Positions 8,477 through 17,355 are shown, numbered from the stretch's first letter. The stretch: 64,000 nt of DNA from Prevotella sp. (GCA_017449495.1 JAFTFO010000039.1:26344-90343); one strand, 5' to 3'. Numbers and translations are program-made. The notes: generated by a model not told the origin, from the sequence alone.

Positions 8477-9706
8477 ATGAGAAGAGCAACGTTTTCTGTT
8501 TTGTTCTACGCGAACAAGAGTAAGGTAAAGGACGGCATTGTGCCAGTGATGGGCAGAATCACCATCAACGGAACACAGAGCCAGTTCAGTTGTAAGCGCA
8601 GCATCCCACTGTCATTATGGGATGCCAAGGGCAACTGCGCCAAAGGCAGGACGAGGGAGGCACTGGACTTGAACCGCGACCTTGACAACATAAAGGCACA
8701 GATTATCAAGCACTACCAGCACTTGTCAGACCGTGAGGCATTCGTCACGGCAGAGATGGTACGCAATTCCTATCAAGGCTTCGGCAGCGAGTACGAAACC
8801 CTGCTACGTGCCTTTGACAAGGATTGTGAGAGTCTGAAACGGCGTGTCGGCAAGGACAGGGCATTGGGAACATACAAACTGCAAGTGAGGTCAAGGAACT
8901 ATGTGGCCGACTTTCTGCAGATGTACTACAGACGGTCAGACATATCCATGCAGGAACTCACGCTCGACTTCATCAAGGAGTTTGCCGTGTACCTTGCCAA
9001 TGACCGCCATTTAGCCAAGTCCACCATCTGGTTGTCTTGCATGCACCTGAAAGGAGTTGTAGGCCGTGCCCATGACAACGGCAAGATACAGCGCAATGTG
9101 TTTGCGCAGTTCCATATCAGCCCCAAGTGCAAGGAGCGTACTTTCCTGACAGAAGAGGAACTGAAGAAAGTGATGGCACATGAGTTTGAAGATTCTAGCC
9201 TCGCATTCGTCCGTGACCTCTTCGTGTTCATGAACTTCACCGCCCTGTCGTTTGTGGACTTGAAGGAACTGACAACGGACAACATTGTAGAGGTCAACGG
9301 TGACAAGTGGATTGTTGGTAAACGTCATAAGACAGGTGTACCCTATCAGGTAAAACTGCTGGCTGTTCCCTTGCAGATTATCGAACGATACCGTGACTAT
9401 CCGAAGGAAAATCCCAAATCAGTATTTGGTGAGGTGAACTACTGGAGCGTATGTAAGAAACTGAAACCCGCGATGAAAGAGTGCGGCATTGACAAGCCGA
9501 TTTCCGCACACTGCGCAAGGCATGGATTTGCCACCATGTCTCTAACGAATGGCATGCCCATTGAGAGTGTGAGCCGAGTATTGGGGCACACCAACATCGT
9601 CACGACACAGATTTATGCCCGCATCACCACGCAGAAACTGGATAATGACCTAACCATGTTGGGTAACAAGTTAAACGCATCATTCAATAACATAAAAATA
9701 GTATAG
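8477..9706 (+). CDS. Tyrosine recombinase/integrase, IntDOT-like
   Basis: The 409-residue site-specific recombinase has an N-terminal arm-binding domain (about 1-110), a SAM-like core-binding domain (about 110-220) and a C-terminal catalytic domain. Catalytic residues visible are a lysine in GKRHKTG, His345 and Arg348 (HCAR), His371 (LGH) and Tyr380 (QIYARI). The position of the first catalytic arginine holds Ser258 (TALSFVDL). IntDOT of the Bacteroides conjugative transposon CTnDOT has the same Arg-to-Ser replacement with, as I recall, nearly identical spacing, so this is a family trait rather than damage. It would catalyse integration and excision of the surrounding island. The start was chosen after the promoter box. 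Confidence 0.93.
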   Translation: MRRATFSVLFYANKSKVKDGIVPVMGRITINGTQSQFSCKRSIPLSLWDAKGNCAKGRTREALDLNRDLDNIKAQIIKHYQHLSDREAFVTAEMVRNSYQGFGSEYETLLRAFDKDCESLKRRVGKDRALGTYKLQVRSRNYVADFLQMYYRRSDISMQELTLDFIKEFAVYLANDRHLAKSTIWLSCMHLKGVVGRAHDNGKIQRNVFAQFHISPKCKERTFLTEEELKKVMAHEFEDSSLAFVRDLFVFMNFTALSFVDLKELTTDNIVEVNGDKWIVGKRHKTGVPYQVKLLAVPLQIIERYRDYPKENPKSVFGEVNYWSVCKKLKPAMKECGIDKPISAHCARHGFATMSLTNGMPIESVSRVLGHTNIVTTQIYARITTQKLDNDLTMLGNKLNASFNNIKIV

Positions 9707-9708
9707 AC

Positions 9709-10074
9709 ATGGAAGAGAGAAACATCATCAAGTGGAGTGAGTATAGTGAGTACACTGAACTGGCTATACCGAGTGGGGAGATATGGATGAGCGAGTCCGA
9801 ACTGGTGGACTTGTTCGGAGTGTTCATCCCCAAGTTGAGAAATGCCATCAAAGCCCTCTACAAGGAGGAACTGATAAAGCCCTTTGAGGCAGAGCGGACA
9901 ATCAAGAAGAGAGACAATCTTTACCTTACCGTATATAATTTGGAGGTCGTTCTTCTGCTTGCCTTCCGCCTTAACACCTATCAGACAAGGGCATTCCGCA
10001 GAGAACTGATGGAGCGTATCGGGCGTAACCATAAGCCGTTTGAGGTCATTCTAACTTCAATCAATTGTATATGA
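9709..10074 (+). CDS. Small protein related to the N-terminal domain of RhuM
   Basis: The 121-residue product starts two nucleotides after the integrase stop and is surely co-transcribed with it. The pattern IWMSESELVDLFGVFIPKLRNAIKALYKEELI, then YLTVYNLEVVLLLAFRLNTYQTRAFRRELM, parallels the N-terminal half of the RhuM protein at 18766 (IWATQKAMATLFDVNVPAISKHLKNIFESGEL, then YSLDAIIAVGYRVNSVRATQFRQW). It lacks the C-terminal half of RhuM. A DNA-binding role, perhaps as integrase accessory or repressor, is inferred from the helix-turn-helix-like first segment. No function is established. Confidence 0.7.
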   Translation: MEERNIIKWSEYSEYTELAIPSGEIWMSESELVDLFGVFIPKLRNAIKALYKEELIKPFEAERTIKKRDNLYLTVYNLEVVLLLAFRLNTYQTRAFRRELMERIGRNHKPFEVILTSINCI

Positions 10075-10087
10075 AGTTTGTCGATTT

Positions 10088-10328
10088 ATTCATTAATGAA
10101 TCAATATATCAATAGATGGTACGATTGAACGATCTAACAATCCATCGTACCATCTATCGATTGTATGATAGACAAATCTACTGATTAACTGATTTGTTGA
10201 TTTATTGATTAGGCAATATCTACCTTACTACACGCATAACCAAGGGCATCTTTTCTCTATGGCAAACTTATGTTCAAATGAACATAGCAAGATGTCTTTT
10301 GAGTTACTCAAAACGATTCAAGTAACTC
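10088..10328. repeat. Palindrome-rich intergenic region upstream of the WYL regulator
   Basis: The 10075-10474 gap has no gene. It holds ATTCATTAATGAAT (10088-10101, perfect palindrome) and a 14-bp inverted repeat ATAGATGGTACGAT (10112-10125 with 10144-10157, 18-nt loop). It also holds TGTTCA-AA-TGAACA (10271-10284) and GAGTTACT/AGTAACTC (10301-10308 with 10321-10328). These could be operator sites for the following regulator. Confidence 0.75.
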
Positions 10329-10474
10329 AAAATGAATTGCCTCCGAAGTTGGCAAGTGGGATATTAAAGGGATAGAGAAACGAAAAGGTTACCCATCTTA
10401 CAAAGAAATCCAGTCCTATATTTAAAAGATGTGTAAAATTAAGGATGTATGAACAAACTTTCGCAGAAAAGTCG

Positions 10475-10482
10475 TACATTTG
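10475..10482 (+). promoter_or_regulatory. -7 promoter box TACATTTG for the WYL gene
   Basis: It fits TAnnTTTG and lies 23 nt before ATG 10506. It rules out the upstream in-frame ATG at 10449. Confidence 0.65.
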
Positions 10483-10505
10483 CACTGATTGAAGATACTC
10501 AAATC

Positions 10506-11411
10506 ATGACAACATATACAAAGTTCAAAGAATACATCTGGTTAGTGAATACCATTTATCATGCCAAGGCCATTACGCTGGCTGATATTAATAAACGCTG
10601 GCTTGAAACAGAAATGAGTGAGGGAATATCAATCTCACGCACGACATTCCATCGCCACAGAATCGCCATTGAAGAGATGTTTGGCCTGTATATTGAGTGT
10701 GACAAGAAGAATGGGAATCGGTATTATATAGGCAATGCACATGTCTTGAATGAAGACTCTATCCAGAACTGGATGCTGTCAACCCTTAGTGTTGGTAATC
10801 TTGTTGGCGAAAGTCAAAGCCTGAATCATCGTATTCTTCTGGAAAACGTGCCATCTGGAGGGGAGAATCTACAGATTGTTATAAAGGCAATGAAAGAAAA
10901 CAGGATGATTTCCTTAACTTATCGTCGCTATGGCTCAGATACTGAAGGCGAATATGAGTTGGCACCTTATTGCGTAAAACTGTTTCATCAACGATGGTAT
11001 CTTCTCGCAAGTTTTGAAAGTGGGCTTAGGAGTATCTATGCCTTTGATCGCATTGTAGATATAGAAATCCTTAATCAAAAATTCAAAGTGGACGATACTT
11101 TCGATGCGGCAGACTATTTCAGCGATAGTTATGGAATTGTGGTGGACGAGAGCGTTAAGCCAGAACGTATTGTACTTCGTGCTTATGGTTATGAACCACA
11201 TTACTTGCGGGACCTTCCCCTACATCATAGCCAGTGCGAAATCAATACTACAGAGGATTATTCTGACTTTGAATTCAGACTTCGCCCAACAGCAGAATTC
11301 AAAGCCCAGCTTATGTCTCGTGGTCAATGGATAGAGGTGCTGGTGCCAAAATCTCTGGCTGATGAAATCGTGAAATGGCACAAAAATGCCATCAATCGGT
11401 ACAAAAGGTGA
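10506..11411 (+). CDS. WYL-domain transcriptional regulator
   Basis: The 301-residue protein has an N-terminal helix-turn-helix-like region (LADINKRWLETEMSEGISISRTTFHRHRIAIEEMF), then a WYL domain at about residues 110-200. MISLTYRRYGSDTEGEYELAPYCVKLFHQRWYLLASFESGLRSIYAFDRI contains the RWYLLA form of the signature and the downstream arginines of the ligand pocket. A C-terminal WCX-like extension follows. WYL regulators are known controllers of phage-defence islands (BrxR, CapW and others), sensing nucleic acid or nucleotide signals and repressing defence genes. The position at the head of the island cargo, behind a palindrome-rich region, fits that role. The regulated genes are inferred. Confidence 0.9.
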   Translation: MTTYTKFKEYIWLVNTIYHAKAITLADINKRWLETEMSEGISISRTTFHRHRIAIEEMFGLYIECDKKNGNRYYIGNAHVLNEDSIQNWMLSTLSVGNLVGESQSLNHRILLENVPSGGENLQIVIKAMKENRMISLTYRRYGSDTEGEYELAPYCVKLFHQRWYLLASFESGLRSIYAFDRIVDIEILNQKFKVDDTFDAADYFSDSYGIVVDESVKPERIVLRAYGYEPHYLRDLPLHHSQCEINTTEDYSDFEFRLRPTAEFKAQLMSRGQWIEVLVPKSLADEIVKWHKNAINRYKR

Positions 11412-11453
11412 AAAAAGTCCGAGGTTGTTCCATGATTTGAAACAATCTACTCC

Positions 11454-11461
11454 TAACTTTG
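11454..11461 (+). promoter_or_regulatory. -7 promoter box TAACTTTG upstream of the 11565 gene
   Basis: It fits TAnnTTTG and lies 103 nt before the start codon, giving an unusually long leader for this window. A separate transcription unit therefore starts after the WYL gene. Confidence 0.55.
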
Positions 11462-11476
11462 TGGCGTATTCTTTGT

Positions 11477-11505
11477 GCCGGTCCACAGGAGCACCCCTGC
11501 CCGGC
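11477..11505 (+). promoter_or_regulatory. Leader hairpin before the 11565 gene
   Basis: GCCGG (11477-11481) pairs with CCGGC (11501-11505) and, inside it, CAGG (11486-11489) pairs with CCTG (11496-11499). It is the only GC-rich structure in an otherwise AT-rich leader. Role unknown. Confidence 0.35.
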
Positions 11506-11564
11506 AAGAAGGAAAGAATGTGTGGCAATACAGGTGCTTGAGTTGCCTTAAAAAAACTAGCAGA

Positions 11565-12467
11565 ATGGAGCATTGGATATTTAACAAAAAAGAGTTGCAT
11601 TTTATTGCAAATTTGCTGGTGGACAAACTTGATTCTCTACCTGATAACTCTGAATTGTCTGTTACAGATCTGTTCACTCAAACATTTCATTCTGCGTGGA
11701 TAAAAAGCAAAGATAATAAAGGCAACCATATCTCTGGCTATAAACTGTCAGACATAAAGATGAATGATGGCAGTTATTTACATAACCACATTAAATGGGA
11801 TTTTGATAATGCTCTTTGGTTACATGATATGAAGCAAAGTATCACTCTGTCCCAACTGTTTGCCACAAAAGTCCAAAGAAAAGGATTCATAGAAGATAGC
11901 GCGATTAGAGGTGGAAGAAGAATGGGATATCCATGTAATCTTCCCTCAATTTATAGAAAGAAGTCCAATCTTATATCCTCATTTGCAGGAATAAAGGAAA
12001 TGCTTATTGAAAAAGGTTACAATCAAAAGTATTACGTTCGGGAGATTATTGAGACAAAACACTATCATTCTGAAGACAGAAATGGAAAGGTGGTAATAAT
12101 CGATAGAGTGAAACCATTACAATTATGGCGAATTCCAAAAGGTTGCACGACAGGAAAACTTCTTGTCATAGATGATTATCTTCGTTTTACCGTTATAAGT
12201 GGAATGTGTAATATATCATCATCTTTATGGGAATACGTAAGATTGTATCCACAAAGGGAAGTCTCTTGGCATGAATTTAAAAAATCCGAGGACTTGAGAA
12301 TTAATCAATCTAGTGTTGCTAAAGCAAATAGGTATGAGAGAGACGTACCTGCTCCAGAAAAAGCCTGGTATCAAGTCATTAATCAAGGTAAATCTGATTT
12401 GTTTCTATATGTCGTGGACACATCAAGATTTAAAACGAATGAGTATGAAGAAAGAATTGAATTATGA
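11565..12467 (+). CDS. Unrecognised 300-residue island protein
   Basis: I do not recognise this family. The product is soluble, basic and rich in Lys, Ser, Trp and Tyr, with no signal peptide or membrane helix. Notable segments are KDNKGNHISGYKLSDIKMNDG, the basic stretch IRGGRRMGYPCNLPSIYRKKS and DRVKPLQLWRIPKGCTTGK; the basic parts could contact nucleic acid. The frame is open upstream to a GTG at 11475, but ATG 11565 lies beyond the leader hairpin and is preferred. The last 23 nt overlap the next gene in another frame, indicating tight coupling. Codon use is clearly more AT-rich than in the flanking chromosome. Confidence 0.7.
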   Translation: MEHWIFNKKELHFIANLLVDKLDSLPDNSELSVTDLFTQTFHSAWIKSKDNKGNHISGYKLSDIKMNDGSYLHNHIKWDFDNALWLHDMKQSITLSQLFATKVQRKGFIEDSAIRGGRRMGYPCNLPSIYRKKSNLISSFAGIKEMLIEKGYNQKYYVREIIETKHYHSEDRNGKVVIIDRVKPLQLWRIPKGCTTGKLLVIDDYLRFTVISGMCNISSSLWEYVRLYPQREVSWHEFKKSEDLRINQSSVAKANRYERDVPAPEKAWYQVINQGKSDLFLYVVDTSRFKTNEYEERIEL

Positions 12468-13293
12468 CAAACTTCGTTCGATGGTAGCTCGCTGCCAATG
12501 GACATTCGCGAAGACGATGCCATTTGCTCCTCATGAGTATATCGTGAGGGACAAGTGTCCATTGACGGACGAGGAGTTTGTGTATTTCGTGGAAATGCAG
12601 AGACAGCACGGAATAAAGGAGCGATGGGGGAAGTACAACAATCCCTATCTCTACATTGACGACTACAAGTATTGGACGATGGGGGCACCATTGGAGGAGA
12701 CGACTGTCATCAATCGCGCTAAAGCTTGCGTAGTCAATGAGGCACATGAGTTGTATGAAGGAATTGAAAATGTTAAAGCAGTGCATAATATGGAACAGCA
12801 TCAGTATATTGACGATTACGTCAGCAAACAATTGTGTTTAAAGGATGATGACAATGGTTACAACTTCAACCTGCTTAGTGGCAGACTTGAAGAGTTATCT
12901 GCCTGTATCAGCCATCTGGAGCGAATCAGACGTAACTATAGTCACGAGGTGATGAAGGGTTGGAGCGAACGGCTTTCAAAGGACTTTCCTGATGGCAGAA
13001 TCATAGAAGACCTTGGCCCTGCGAATATCGTCTATACAGGTATCACCATTCCGTATAAGGATATTCCTGACGCAATGACAGTTCGTATTGAGATTGCCTA
13101 CAAGAGTCTTTATTACGGCCTTACCTTTATGCCAGAATACGAAGCCTTGCGACAAGAAATGCAAGAAGCATTAAGCGATATCAATGCAAACAGCGATTTC
13201 ATCAAAGGCAAAGACTGGCTTTATTACAAATATGTGTCCTTTGAGGACGGATATGAGAGACTCAAAGAATTGATTGAAAGAATGACGAAATGA
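12445..13293 (+). CDS. Island protein with a conserved WTFAKTMPxxPHEY-type module
   Basis: The 282-residue protein falls into two parts. Residues about 1-95 (ARCQWTFAKTMPFAPHEYIV, then GKYNNPYLYIDDYKYWTMG and ETTVINRA) form a module I remember from many hypothetical proteins, standing alone or fused to other domains, without assigned function. Residues about 130-280 (long helix GRLEELSACISHLERIRRNYSHEVMKGWSERL, then PDAMTVRIEIAYKSLYYGLTF and DWLYYKYVSFEDGYERLKELI) resemble the C-terminal domain of Bacteroidetes PD-(D/E)XK-like nuclease family proteins. The nuclease core itself is not visible. ATG 12445 overlaps the preceding gene by 23 nt, so the two likely act together. Confidence 0.7.
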   Translation: MKKELNYDKLRSMVARCQWTFAKTMPFAPHEYIVRDKCPLTDEEFVYFVEMQRQHGIKERWGKYNNPYLYIDDYKYWTMGAPLEETTVINRAKACVVNEAHELYEGIENVKAVHNMEQHQYIDDYVSKQLCLKDDDNGYNFNLLSGRLEELSACISHLERIRRNYSHEVMKGWSERLSKDFPDGRIIEDLGPANIVYTGITIPYKDIPDAMTVRIEIAYKSLYYGLTFMPEYEALRQEMQEALSDINANSDFIKGKDWLYYKYVSFEDGYERLKELIERMTK

Positions 13294-13414
13294 CAAATCT
13301 TGCCATCTTGGTATAGGCTTAGAGAAGCGAATAGAAATATTCGTGGAGAGGCCGGGGGAGTCCCATGTGGATAGCGCGGCTGCCAGCCAAAATGGCTTTT
13401 AAAACTAAAAACCA

Positions 13415-13723
13415 ATGTCAAAGAAAAAGAAATTTAGAGACGTTGAGTCAATGACTGATGAAGAGTTTGAGGCATTGACTCGCGAAATAGCAGGAGAGCA
13501 AGTAAAGATTCCAGAAATTGCCTTTAATCCGCGCTTCACAGAAAGAAGCGACAACCCTACTCCAAGTGGTGGTGATTATTCCATTGCATACTATTATAAT
13601 GATGTCGGCCCATGTAAAAAAAGCAGGGCAAATAGAGTTAATATTGTAGAGTATAAAAAAGGTGGCATTAGGATTAATGAAACTTACGCTTTGTTGAATC
13701 TGGGTGGAATGTCGAAAGACTAA
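13415..13723 (+). CDS. Small island protein of unknown function (102 aa)
   Basis: It begins MSKKKKFRDVESMTDEEFEALTREIAGEQ, a lysine-rich start followed by an acidic helix. It continues with GGDYSIAYYYNDVGPCKKSRANRVNIVEYKKGG. No family is recognised. The gap before it (13294-13414) contains a small hairpin AGCCA-AAA-TGGCT followed by TTTT near 13390, so it may be partly insulated from the upstream genes. A fresh promoter box follows it at 13773, so it does not belong to the DUF262 unit. Confidence 0.6.
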   Translation: MSKKKKFRDVESMTDEEFEALTREIAGEQVKIPEIAFNPRFTERSDNPTPSGGDYSIAYYYNDVGPCKKSRANRVNIVEYKKGGIRINETYALLNLGGMSKD

Positions 13724-13772
13724 AAGATGTTATTACATAGGATGATAATGACGAGTTTTGGAAAACTTTCGC

Positions 13773-13780
13773 TATCTTTG
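13773..13780 (+). promoter_or_regulatory. -7 promoter box TATCTTTG of the DUF262 operon
   Basis: It matches TAnnTTTG and lies 38 nt upstream of ATG 13819. From here four to six genes follow with gaps of 3 to about 130 nt, so this box probably drives the whole unit. Confidence 0.7.
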
Positions 13781-13818
13781 TACGCGAAATGTAGGGCATA
13801 TACAAACAAATAAGGAAT

Positions 13819-15309
13819 ATGAGCAACATTACAAACCTAAAACTTGGCATAGCAAAAATAGGCGAATTGCTATTACATGGGGAGGTGTCAAGAGTTAATG
13901 ATGGAAATCCTCTCATTAATGTAAAGTTGGCGATACCCAATTACCAACGTCCCTACAAGTGGACAGCAAAGAATGCCATTCAACTACTTGATGACATCAT
14001 CGATGCGAGGAATAGCAACAAGGGGGTATATCGTGTGGGGACGCTTATTCTTCACCATGATAAGGATAATAGCGTTTACAACATTGTGGATGGTCAGCAA
14101 CGTGTCACCACCTTTGCACTTTTGTTGTTAGCTCTTCTGGAGACACGCCATATTGAATTCCTCGAGCAGCAGGTTACAGACAATCCCTATACCAGAGAGA
14201 ATGTGACCAATAACTACAGGGCTTTTGTGCGGAGAAGGGATGCTATGCTTAATGACAACATCAACGATGACCGCAACGTGAAAGACCTGCGAGAATTCAT
14301 TGAGAATCAATGCGAGTTCATTGTAGTAATAACAAGTGACATATCGGAAGCATTCCAGTTCTTCGACTCTCAGAATGCCCGTGGCAAGAAGCTCTATCCG
14401 CATGACCTTCTGAAGGCTTACCATCTGCGAGAAATGAGCGACATCAGTATTGAAGAGACTGAAAAGGTCGTAAAACGATGGGAAGATACAAAACAAAACG
14501 AGTTGGCAGACCTGTTTGGAGAATATCTCTTCCGTGTGAGGGAATGGCTACGCGGAAATTATGCCTGGGAACTGAATGAGCACAATATCGACAAGTTCAA
14601 AGGTATCAGCAAACGCGATAATTCACCATACGCTCAGTACTTCAAGGGTGCCTTTGCTTACGCTGATATGGTGAACAGGTCGGCAATGCCATTTGTCTCA
14701 GGGATGCACGATTTGAATCCGTTCCAATTAGATGCTCCCATAATAGCCGGAAAGCCTTTCTTTGACTACACCCATCGCTACTTTGAAATATTGAAGGACA
14801 TACAGAACAATGATAAGTATGTAGGATACTTTGTTAATGGTAACGAGATTGTGATGACATTGGAATTGCCCAAATACCGTAATGGAGTAGGCAATCGTAT
14901 TACTCGAAAGTTATTTGACTTGGCGGCTTTACTCTACGTAGACAGATTCTGCCCTGACAAGCCTACAAAGAATGACCTCGATCTCTTTGAACAATTTTTA
15001 GTATTAGACTTCATTTGGGCATATTCGCTGCGTGCACAATACTATAGTCTTGGATGGGCGTCTGCTCAGAAATACATTATGGGCAGCTCAAGTGTCATCA
15101 ATTCCTTCAATCTTTACAAATGCATTTCAGAAGCCCCAGCCCCCACTGCATTACTGAGCGAACTGGCTGACAGGATTAAACCTCTTCCAAGTGGAAGATT
15201 AGCCACAAATGCGCGAGTTGATAATATTGACGAAAAAGAGAAAGATGGTAGTGGTATCTATTCATACTATCTTCATTATTTCAACATACATAACTTTTAC
15301 ATCAGATAA
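13819..15309 (+). CDS. DUF262 (GmrS-like) protein
   Basis: The 496-residue protein carries an N-terminal DUF262 domain, the ParB/Srx-fold nucleotidase domain of GmrSD-type type IV restriction enzymes and related defence proteins. Motifs are IPNYQRPYKW (YQR at 42-44) and VDGQQRVTT (Asp91), then FFDSQNARGKKLYPHDLLKAYHL, the third conserved block. The remaining 270 residues are helical, and I see no DUF1524 HNH motif, unlike the downstream partner. In GmrSD the DUF262 part uses a nucleotide to drive cleavage of modified DNA by the DUF1524 part. This protein probably works with the next one, 3 nt downstream. Which modification or phage signal it senses cannot be told. Confidence 0.88.
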   Translation: MSNITNLKLGIAKIGELLLHGEVSRVNDGNPLINVKLAIPNYQRPYKWTAKNAIQLLDDIIDARNSNKGVYRVGTLILHHDKDNSVYNIVDGQQRVTTFALLLLALLETRHIEFLEQQVTDNPYTRENVTNNYRAFVRRRDAMLNDNINDDRNVKDLREFIENQCEFIVVITSDISEAFQFFDSQNARGKKLYPHDLLKAYHLREMSDISIEETEKVVKRWEDTKQNELADLFGEYLFRVREWLRGNYAWELNEHNIDKFKGISKRDNSPYAQYFKGAFAYADMVNRSAMPFVSGMHDLNPFQLDAPIIAGKPFFDYTHRYFEILKDIQNNDKYVGYFVNGNEIVMTLELPKYRNGVGNRITRKLFDLAALLYVDRFCPDKPTKNDLDLFEQFLVLDFIWAYSLRAQYYSLGWASAQKYIMGSSSVINSFNLYKCISEAPAPTALLSELADRIKPLPSGRLATNARVDNIDEKEKDGSGIYSYYLHYFNIHNFYIR

Positions 15310-15312
15310 GAC

Positions 15313-17346
15313 ATGGATAAGAATTTGCCACTCAAAGAGTTATCGATAAACGACGTTTTCAATGGAAACGACAACGTCAAATTCGAAATCCCCATCTATC
15401 AGCGCAACTATGCCTGGGAAAAGGATGAGATAACAGCATTGGTACGTGATGTCTGGGATGCTTATGAAAAGGATAAGGATACATATTTCATCGGAACTCT
15501 GGTGACATATGACAAAGGCGATAACACGTTTGAGGTTATCGACGGACAACAACGCCTAACCACGCTCTTTCTTATACTGAAGGCGCTGAAGCAGGATGTA
15601 AGAAACAAACTAACTTATCGAGCTCGCAGACGTTCAAACGAAACGATAGAAAAGATTCCAATTTTCAAGCATGATAGTCGTGACAATGCTATCAGGAGCG
15701 GATATGAGAATGTGGTGCTGGCTATAGGTGAAATTGTAACTGAGGAAAAGATGCACCTGTTTACGAACTATCTTTTGAATAATGTCCATATCATTCATTA
15801 CGGAGTTCCAAAGGATGTTGACTTGAACCACTATTTCGAGGTGATGAACTCTCGTGGCGAGCAATTGGAGAAGCATGAGATTATCAAGGCTAAACTCATG
15901 GACAAACTTGATGACGAAAACGATAAGATTAAATTTGCTGCCATCTGGGAGGCATGTAGCGAGATGAATACCTACATTCAGTCGAAAGAAGGAATGAAAG
16001 ACTATTTTGAAGACAATATGAAAGCCTTCAAGTATTATGGGGATTCTTTTGATGACCTTCCAAATGCTGATAAATCTGAGTCAAGAACATCTACGCTAAA
16101 AGATCTGATTAATGCACCTGTTCCAACTGGCAAGGATTCTGATAATAATATTGACAGCAAAAACAGCAAGTTCCAGCCCATCATAGACTTCCCCAACTTT
16201 TTGCTTATTGTTCTCAAGATAACACGTATGGGAGATAGTGGTTTCATCCCCAATGACTTTATACTTGATGACAAAGAACTAATCAACGAGTTTGATAAAG
16301 CTATAGAGATTGAATCTGATTCTGCTTTTGCAAAACGTTTCTGTTTTAATCTTCTACTTGTCAGGTATCTGCTTGATAATTATGTAGTACACCATACGAA
16401 TGAGGAAGACGCGTATGATCATAATCCTTGGCAACTGCGATACTGGAACAAGGAAGAGAAAGCCAGAACCAAGAATCTTTCCAACGACCAAACCCAACAA
16501 GACAAGATGGTTCAGTTGCTTTCAATGTTTGAGGTGTCATTTACCGCCCGACAACGCAAGAACTATCTATTCTATGTTCTCTTCCATCTGTTTAGGAATC
16601 GGGATTTGGAAAGCTATTGCAATTTTTTGGAAGACTTGGCAAAGAAATATTTCTATGACATTTATATGGATTCTGAATATCTCAATGAAATTAACACACC
16701 TAAACCTGGAGCGTTTGACCTGACCATTATCAAAGAAGGATGTGTTGACTTGTATATTTCTAATCCAGATATCTCGTTAGACAAATTTAATAGGATTTAT
16801 GGTGATGGCAGCAAAAAGACAAAGGGAATACCCTTGTTCGTATTTAACTATATGGACTACTGCTTATGGTATAAATACGCAACAACCTTAGCAGGAGAAG
16901 AATTGAAAAAGGATGATAGCAAACGTAGAGCCTTCTTTGATGAATTAGGATGTTCAGACTTTGGGCTGGATGTATTCAAACAATTCTATTTCTCTCGAAC
17001 ACGTCGTTCATTGGAACATTACTACCCACAGGCTTTGGTCAAAAAGTATCTTGATGCCATAAATGAAGACCAAATCAACTGTTTTGGCAATTTCGCAATG
17101 ATAGGCAGCGATGCCAACAGTTCAGGTTCAGACTGGACTCCTAAGGCTAAGCTCGATCATTACCTCGATCCTTCGATGAAGATTAGACGGGTGGGTGTAG
17201 CTTCTCTGAAATTCAGAGTTATGATGCAAATATGTCAAGACAACTACGAATATAAGATACGTCAAGTCGGTTTGGAATGGATGTTTAACGACATTAAAAA
17301 ACACCAAGAGTTGATGCTGAAAATATTGATTGATCAATTGGTATAA
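15313..17346 (+). CDS. DUF262-DUF1524 protein (GmrSD-like nuclease)
   Basis: The 677-residue protein has an N-terminal DUF262 domain with IPIYQRNYAW (YQR at 29-31), VIDGQQRLTT (Asp77) and YFEVMNSRGEQLEKHEIIKAKL. The central region is long and helical. The C-terminal part matches DUF1524, a His-Me finger (HNH) nuclease: SLEHYYPQ with His569, then NCFGNFAMIGSDANSSGSDW and a following PKAK lysine. This is the full architecture of GmrSD-type restriction enzymes, which cut phage DNA carrying modified bases. It begins 3 nt after the first DUF262 gene, so both are made together. Having two DUF262 proteins in series, only one with a nuclease end, is the notable point. Confidence 0.9.
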   Translation: MDKNLPLKELSINDVFNGNDNVKFEIPIYQRNYAWEKDEITALVRDVWDAYEKDKDTYFIGTLVTYDKGDNTFEVIDGQQRLTTLFLILKALKQDVRNKLTYRARRRSNETIEKIPIFKHDSRDNAIRSGYENVVLAIGEIVTEEKMHLFTNYLLNNVHIIHYGVPKDVDLNHYFEVMNSRGEQLEKHEIIKAKLMDKLDDENDKIKFAAIWEACSEMNTYIQSKEGMKDYFEDNMKAFKYYGDSFDDLPNADKSESRTSTLKDLINAPVPTGKDSDNNIDSKNSKFQPIIDFPNFLLIVLKITRMGDSGFIPNDFILDDKELINEFDKAIEIESDSAFAKRFCFNLLLVRYLLDNYVVHHTNEEDAYDHNPWQLRYWNKEEKARTKNLSNDQTQQDKMVQLLSMFEVSFTARQRKNYLFYVLFHLFRNRDLESYCNFLEDLAKKYFYDIYMDSEYLNEINTPKPGAFDLTIIKEGCVDLYISNPDISLDKFNRIYGDGSKKTKGIPLFVFNYMDYCLWYKYATTLAGEELKKDDSKRRAFFDELGCSDFGLDVFKQFYFSRTRRSLEHYYPQALVKKYLDAINEDQINCFGNFAMIGSDANSSGSDWTPKAKLDHYLDPSMKIRRVGVASLKFRVMMQICQDNYEYKIRQVGLEWMFNDIKKHQELMLKILIDQLV

Positions 17347-17355
17347 TCGATTAAC

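Noticed and set aside
8477-9706. Integrase judged inactive because Arg I is missing
   Set aside because: IntDOT-type enzymes naturally carry Ser there; all other catalytic residues are present.
11462-11564. tRNA or riboswitch in the leader of the 11565 gene
   Set aside because: Only a simple bulged hairpin is present. There is no cloverleaf, no T-loop GTTCGA pattern and no recognised riboswitch core.
12313-12444. Longer N-terminus for the 12445 gene
   Set aside because: The extra codons overlap the preceding gene in another frame, and the added residues look random. ATG 12445 gives a conserved-looking start and a normal short overlap.
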